From Paulinella micropora (Eukaryota > Cercozoa > Imbricatea > Euglyphida), in NCBI GenBank assembly GCA_009731375.1, contig BJOX01000338.1, positions 48,889 through 70,359 of the forward strand: a DNA stretch of 21,471 bases, given 5' to 3'. The translations under genes were made by a program, and so were the position numbers. Shown piece after piece: positions 17,196 to 21,471 of this stretch (positions are counted from its first letter, which is position 1; the number at the start of each line of letters is the position of its first letter). The notes beneath the pieces are model-generated. The model was not told the origin of the DNA. It did no database searches and saw only the letters and a list, made by a program, of their open reading frames with translations.

Positions 17196-17644
17196 GGTTG
17201 TTGTTTCAAACATCTAAGTCACAGAAGCAAAAGTCGTGTCAACATAGAGTCATAGAGTCACAGACGCAAAGCCACGGGCCGCGAAACAAGAATAAGAGCA
17301 TTATGTGAGGCCGCCTGAAAAAGTTGCCAGATAAAAAATCATGTGACTCTGTGACATCTTGGGCTCATAGGTCAGCATTGGACAACTGTGTCACTGTGAT
17401 TGAACAACTGTGTCACTGTCTTAGAGCATTATGTGAGAAAACCCGAAAAAGTTGCCAGATAAAAAATCATGTGCTTCTGGTCCAAGCATTGGAGTTTCCG
17501 GACCTAGTTAATTTGTAACGCTCCAAGTGTGTAACGCTCCAAGTGTCCCATCACGTTCCAAATGTTGTGGCAGAAAGTGCCACCTGGATACCCTGCAATC
17601 TGCGGACTGTACCATTAGTAGCTTGCACATACCCTCCTTCCAGC
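17196..17644. promoter_or_regulatory. Spacer between divergent candidate genes
   Basis: About 450 bp lie between the minus-strand ATG at 17195 and the plus-strand ATG at 17645. If both exons are first exons, this would be a shared bidirectional promoter. No TATA box stands out. Much of it consists of nested duplications, described separately. Confidence 0.3.
17295..17546. repeat. Nested tandem duplications
   Basis: AGAGCATTATGTGAG... with AAAGTTGCCAGATAAAAAAT is present at 17295 and again at 17423 (128-bp offset). Between them ACAACTGTGTCACTGT occurs twice, 22 bp apart (about 17382 and 17404). To the right GTAACGCTCCAAGTGT is duplicated head-to-tail with a 16-bp period (17515-17530, 17531-17546). 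Confidence 0.9.
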
Positions 17645-17712
17645 ATGGACCTTTCCAAGGATCCTTTCCAAGACAAGGAGGCAAAGGCTATGATACAAAA
17701 CCTACTTGACAA
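17645..17712 (+). CDS. Candidate coding exon, first of a pair
   Basis: ATG at 17645 has A at -3 and G at +4. It is preceded by CCCTCCTTCCAG, so it could also be an internal exon entered through that acceptor. It encodes 22 codons plus two bases, MDLSKDPFQDKEAKAMIQNL then LD, and ends at a strong donor GTAAGC (17713-17718). The residues are charged and helical and not repeat-derived. It ends in phase 2 and is compatible with the exon at 17974. Confidence 0.45.
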
Positions 17713-17973
17713 GTAAGCAACCTGTTCAAAGATGCGAGTTCGTCAATTAAAGTGCAAGAGCGGGCACCCAAACATCCTCATTATCACCCAATCCCAGCAA
17801 AATCACTCCCAACAAACATCTGCAACTCTGTACACTGCATCATGTCCTGTTCACTCCATAGTCGCCTTGCACCTTGCCTTTGTTGCTAGCGTTGCATCAG
17901 GATCTGCTGAAAGTTTGAACTTCATGGTTGCAGAAATAATCAGGATTATGTGCGTGTGCTGCCTGTGTCTCAG

Positions 17974-18028
17974 TCACAAGAACTTGAACCCTCTTGAAGA
18001 GGCAGTTTTGGGAAATCTTCTAGAGAAG
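17974..18028 (+). CDS. Candidate coding exon, second of a pair
   Basis: The acceptor CTGCCTGTGTCTCAG ends at 17973 with a good pyrimidine tract. The exon starts with one base that completes the codon left by the upstream exon, then reads HKNLNPLEEAVLGNLLEK. It ends before GTCTGT at 18029, a weak donor. Both pieces form a continuous helical stretch. Its spacing of Ala, Leu, Glu and Gly resembles the C-terminal helices of RPB4/RPC9-type RNA polymerase subunits as I remember them, but this is a weak impression. Downstream exons were not found; the next sequence is a microsatellite. Confidence 0.4.
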
Positions 18029-18099
18029 GTCTGTATCTCGATCTGTTCCAGCACTCTACCTAAAACAAAGCCCCACCCATCCCGCTTTCGTCGAACTAC

Positions 18100-18242
18100 T
18101 CCTCCTCTCCTCCTTCTCCTCCTCCTCCTTCTCCTCCTCCTCCTTCTCCTCCTCCTTCTCCTCCTCCTCCTTCTCCTCCTCCTCCTCCTCCTCCTCCTCC
18201 TCCTCATCATCATCATCATCAACAACAACAACAACAACAACG
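18100..18242. repeat. Compound CTC/CTT, ATC, AAC microsatellite
   Basis: CTC and CTT triplets (18100-18204) pass into (ATC)n and then (AAC)n to about 18240, all in one triplet register. Apparent poly-Leu and poly-Arg frames here are artefacts. Up to its left edge, the plus-strand frame continuing from 18028 is not convincing coding. Confidence 0.95.
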
Positions 18243-18244
18243 TG

Positions 18245-18587
18245 TCGCTTTCTCTGGCTTGAAGGTTTTCTATACAGCTCTCTCCTTCGGCCTCCAGCGC
18301 ATGTGACTATTTGCTGGTGTTTGCCTACCCCATACTATGTTTTAGTATCGCGCGTGAGCATCTAACTTTTTGCTCGGACACTGCTCTCATGGTCTTGGCG
18401 AGTCTCTACTCCTCCTTCTTCTCCCTTCTGTTCTTGCCTCTCTCACTTCTTTTCCTCCCTCCCCTGTTGTTGACCACTATAGTGCACGTAAATTCAAACT
18501 ATTAACTTCGTATTGATAATAGAATACTTGCCCCTCGTAGAGCTGAGTGGGAAGCAGAAGAGATAAAATGGAAGAGGTATCAAGAGA
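18245..18587. other. No gene seen
   Basis: Pyrimidine-leaning plus-strand sequence with short frames. Several AG-ending pyrimidine tracts (for example TTTTCTATACAG) look like splice acceptors, but no good coding frame follows them. Confidence 0.5.
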
Positions 18588-18589
18588 TG

Positions 18590-18832
18590 ATAATAATAAT
18601 AGTGCTTCTCTGTCAATGGCTGATGCAAATCTGCACATGCGCCTCCATCGTCTCACCCGTGAGGGGAGTACGAAGAATTGACGATAGGCTCTAATGACAC
18701 CCCCGCACGGGCAGTTCCAATACTTCCAGACGGACCGGTATGTTCAATGAAAATACTGGTGGCACCGACGGGAATCGAACTGGCGACAGGGCCCAGATGG
18801 TAGAACTTGACCACTGGGCTATCACGGTGTCC
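18590..18832 (-). mobile_element. tRNA-derived SINE
   Basis: The minus strand starts GGACACCGTGATAGCCCAGT. An A box (TAGCCCAGTGG, plus 18811-18821) and a B box (AGTTCGATTCC, plus 18771-18781) are about 29 bp apart, the layout of an internal RNA polymerase III promoter. The first bases pair with CGGTGCC further on as an acceptor-like stem with one bulged A, and ACCA follows it, as in a mature tRNA end. The anticodon and T-arm stems are not paired, so it is a tRNA-derived head and not a functional tRNA. A body of about 160 bp follows and ends in an ATT repeat. ATT tracts flank both ends. Confidence 0.7.
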
Positions 18833-18849
18833 AAATAATAATAATACGT

Positions 18850-19090
18850 CCTCTGGCTCTCTCTTCCTCTTTCTGTATTTTTTGTCTTTGAGCCTCTGGA
18901 TTTTATAGTGCAGTGTGCAAGCTCTGGCGTCTCGATTCGGCACGAGATGACTGGATTATTTTCCGGGAGTGGCGTATATCTGGGGGTATACACTTATGAG
19001 TCGAAAGCCACACACCAACTTGCCACTGGTTTAGTTAATATTGATTAATATTAATATTAATTAGATTGCTCTGCAACCGTTGTATTATTG
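18850..19090. other. No gene seen
   Basis: Unique sequence with ATTAATATT repeats near 19035-19065. A 12-base match to a cDNA-library adaptor is noted as a finding. Confidence 0.5.
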
Positions 19091-19097
19091 GTATTAA

Positions 19098-19160
19098 ATT
19101 TTACAACAACAACATCAACATCATCAACATCATCATCATCATCAACAACAACAACAACAA

Positions 19161-19193
<33 letters not shown>

Positions 19194-19330
19194 CATCCTC
19201 ATCCTCATCCTCATCCTCATCCTCTTCCTCTTCCTCGTCCTCTTCCTCGTCCTCTTCCTCTTCCTCTTCCTCTTCCTCTTCCTCCTCCTCCTCCTCCTCC
19301 TCCTCCAGTACTTCCTCCTCCGCCTTCTGC
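19098..19330. repeat. Compound AAC, ATC, CTC/TTC microsatellite
   Basis: Triplet units change stepwise from (AAC/ATC) through (ATC)n, CATCCT, TTCCTC and CTC. Confidence 0.95.
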
Positions 19331-19338
19331 TCGTCCAA

Positions 19339-19614
<276 letters not shown>

Positions 19615-19615
<1 letters not shown>

Positions 19616-19935
19616 TACCACTGCTAGTATATCTACCTAGACAGACAGACAGACAGGCCCTCTTCGGCGGCGGCCGCCAGCGCTCCGGTGCACACGTGGC
19701 TTGTCTGTGTAGGCACATAAGGCGTTTCTAGATGAGAACTACGGCAAATCCTAAGAGTCGATTGGTGTGCTGGCGTGGAGGTGGACAGAAAAGCTGCCCT
19801 TGACTAGCGGTTTGGCCAGGGGAACTCCCAAAGGACAGCTACCAATGACTAGCGGAGCATGCTCGCCTTGCTGCGGATACGCCTGAAGACTTTGGTGTCT
19901 GCAACGGAATCTCTTTCCAGTCCCATTTCACACAC
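19615..19935. other. Unique GC-richer segment, no gene seen
   Basis: Contains (ACAG)n at about 19640-19655, a GC-rich spot with gcggccgc near 19669, a direct repeat TGACTAGCGG (about 19802 and 19847) and the palindrome GAGCATGCTC (about 19855). No coding frame stands out. Confidence 0.5.
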
Positions 19936-19940
19936 CAAAC

Positions 19941-19984
<44 letters not shown>

Positions 19985-20023
19985 TCTCTCTCTCTCTCTG
20001 CCCCCCCCCCCCCCCCCCCCACC
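19941..20023. repeat. (TC)n and poly-C tract at a gap edge
   Basis: (CT)n of about 30 units (19941-19999) is followed by about 20 C (20001-20020) and then N. The purine-pyrimidine asymmetry and homopolymer probably stopped assembly. Confidence 0.95.
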
Positions 20024-20948
20024 NNNNNNNNNNNNNNNNNNNNNNNNNNNNNNNNNNNNNNNNNNNNNNNNNNNNNNNNNNNNNNNNNNNNNNNNNNNNN
20101 NNNNNNNNNNNNNNNNNNNNNNNNNNNNNNNNNNNNNNNNNNNNNNNNNNNNNNNNNNNNNNNNNNNNNNNNNNNNNNNNNNNNNNNNNNNNNNNNNNNN
20201 NNNNNNNNNNNNNNNNNNNNNNNNNNNNNNNNNNNNNNNNNNNNNNNNNNNNNNNNNNNNNNNNNNNNNNNNNNNNNNNNNNNNNNNNNNNNNNNNNNNN
20301 NNNNNNNNNNNNNNNNNNNNNNNNNNNNNNNNNNNNNNNNNNNNNNNNNNNNNNNNNNNNNNNNNNNNNNNNNNNNNNNNNNNNNNNNNNNNNNNNNNNN
20401 NNNNNNNNNNNNNNNNNNNNNNNNNNNNNNNNNNNNNNNNNNNNNNNNNNNNNNNNNNNNNNNNNNNNNNNNNNNNNNNNNNNNNNNNNNNNNNNNNNNN
20501 NNNNNNNNNNNNNNNNNNNNNNNNNNNNNNNNNNNNNNNNNNNNNNNNNNNNNNNNNNNNNNNNNNNNNNNNNNNNNNNNNNNNNNNNNNNNNNNNNNNN
20601 NNNNNNNNNNNNNNNNNNNNNNNNNNNNNNNNNNNNNNNNNNNNNNNNNNNNNNNNNNNNNNNNNNNNNNNNNNNNNNNNNNNNNNNNNNNNNNNNNNNN
20701 NNNNNNNNNNNNNNNNNNNNNNNNNNNNNNNNNNNNNNNNNNNNNNNNNNNNNNNNNNNNNNNNNNNNNNNNNNNNNNNNNNNNNNNNNNNNNNNNNNNN
20801 NNNNNNNNNNNNNNNNNNNNNNNNNNNNNNNNNNNNNNNNNNNNNNNNNNNNNNNNNNNNNNNNNNNNNNNNNNNNNNNNNNNNNNNNNNNNNNNNNNNN
20901 NNNNNNNNNNNNNNNNNNNNNNNNNNNNNNNNNNNNNNNNNNNNNNNN
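20024..20948. other. 925-N assembly gap
   Basis: The sequence is unknown. Open frames running through it are meaningless. Confidence 0.99.
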
Positions 20949-21063
20949 AGGAAAGTCTCCACACCAATCGGTGGAATAAAGGAAGTGACGGCATAGAACA
21001 TTACTCTAGGAGCTTTATACCAATCAGCCCATGGAAAGGGACCGATGGCCTATGTACTCCCTA

Positions 21064-21074
21064 AATAATAATAA

Positions 21075-21105
<31 letters not shown>

Positions 21106-21240
21106 AAGCTTTCTCAGTCTTTGGCATAGAGTCTTTGCGGACACATGCCTCAATTGAGTAAATAATAATAGCAATAGTAATAATAATTATCATTATCATT
21201 ATTATTATTATTATCATTATTATTATTATTATTATTATTC
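21064..21240. repeat. (ATA)n and (ATT)n tracts
   Basis: (AAT)n at 21064-21109, a unique 50-bp segment, then AATA and ATT repeats to 21240. The strand bias changes from AAT to ATT between the two blocks. Confidence 0.9.
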
Positions 21241-21244
21241 AGAT

Positions 21245-21471
21245 ATAGTAAATCTGCCTTGGAGTGTTGACTGTGACATATTTGAGGGAAATCCCGATGA
21301 AAAAACCTAGTCACACTTGCTAAACAGAGTTCCAGCCCAATGGCCTCAAGGCGTTAAACTGTGACGCCAACTCATAACCCTTTGGTGGTAGATGCTGGGG
21401 AGGAGGGTCGTTGCGCGCGTAAAAGATCTTAAACTCCGCATATGCTGGTTGATAGCCCAGGACCCAGCAGA
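21245..21471. other. No gene seen
   Basis: Mixed composition with no clear frame, promoter boxes or repeats; a tRNA-like B box was looked for and not found. Confidence 0.55.

Noticed and set aside
17732-18262. 176-codon plus-strand frame
   Set aside because: The second half is a CTC repeat. Only the short part at 17974-18028, in the phase of the splice sites, looks coding.
18757-18832. A functional tRNA gene
   Set aside because: The anticodon and T stems do not pair and the acceptor stem has a bulge; a tRNA-derived SINE fits better.
19849-21064. Apparent frames of 357-401 codons
   Set aside because: They run through the 925-N gap and have only repeat-derived or short residues at the edges.

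Overview
The window looks like a nuclear scaffold from a eukaryote, most likely an invertebrate animal. Evidence is a decayed Ty3/gypsy-type LTR retrotransposon, a tRNA-derived SINE, a MITE-like element, very dense tri- and tetranucleotide microsatellites, assembly gaps, and short candidate exons bounded by GT/AG splice signals. Nothing bacterial or phage-like was seen. The organism cannot be named from the sequence.

Layout: 1-1303 is AT-leaning flank with no certain gene. 1304-9386 (minus strand) is one Ty3/gypsy retrotransposon, read right to left as gag, protease, reverse transcriptase, RNase H, integrase and an unusual C-terminal module. The domain order is intact but the reading frame is broken about ten times. 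Most breaks look like the loss of single bases. Two 10-N gaps inside it are contig joins whose ends overlap. 9390-10900 is GT-rich, holds a 177-bp-period repeat, and may be the leader or 5' LTR, but no matching 3' LTR is visible. 10900-12500 is AT-rich and repeat-built: a 13-bp perfect hairpin, an inverted array of AACTTTTTTATA-like motifs, a poly-T tract with a gap, a 274-bp MITE-like inverted-repeat element, and directly beside it a solo-LTR-like segment with TATA box, AATAAA signal and a 7-nt flanking direct repeat. 12500-14370 has no convincing gene but contains several repeats and inverted repeats.

14378-18028 is the most gene-like non-transposon part. On the minus strand, a short first exon (17116-17195) encodes a start codon plus a hydrophobic segment and ends at GTAAGT. 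It is phase-compatible with a terminal coding exon at 14378-14882. The 2.2-kb space between them is filled with TATC arrays. On the plus strand, 17645-17712 and 17974-18028 form a second phase-compatible exon pair. The two candidate genes are divergent and about 450 bp apart, and the space between them is built of nested tandem duplications. All of this is inference from splice signals and codon phase.

18040-21471 is mostly microsatellites, the tRNA-derived SINE (minus strand, 18590-18832), a 925-N gap and ATT-repeat flanks. Long apparent open frames there are artefacts of triplet repeats.
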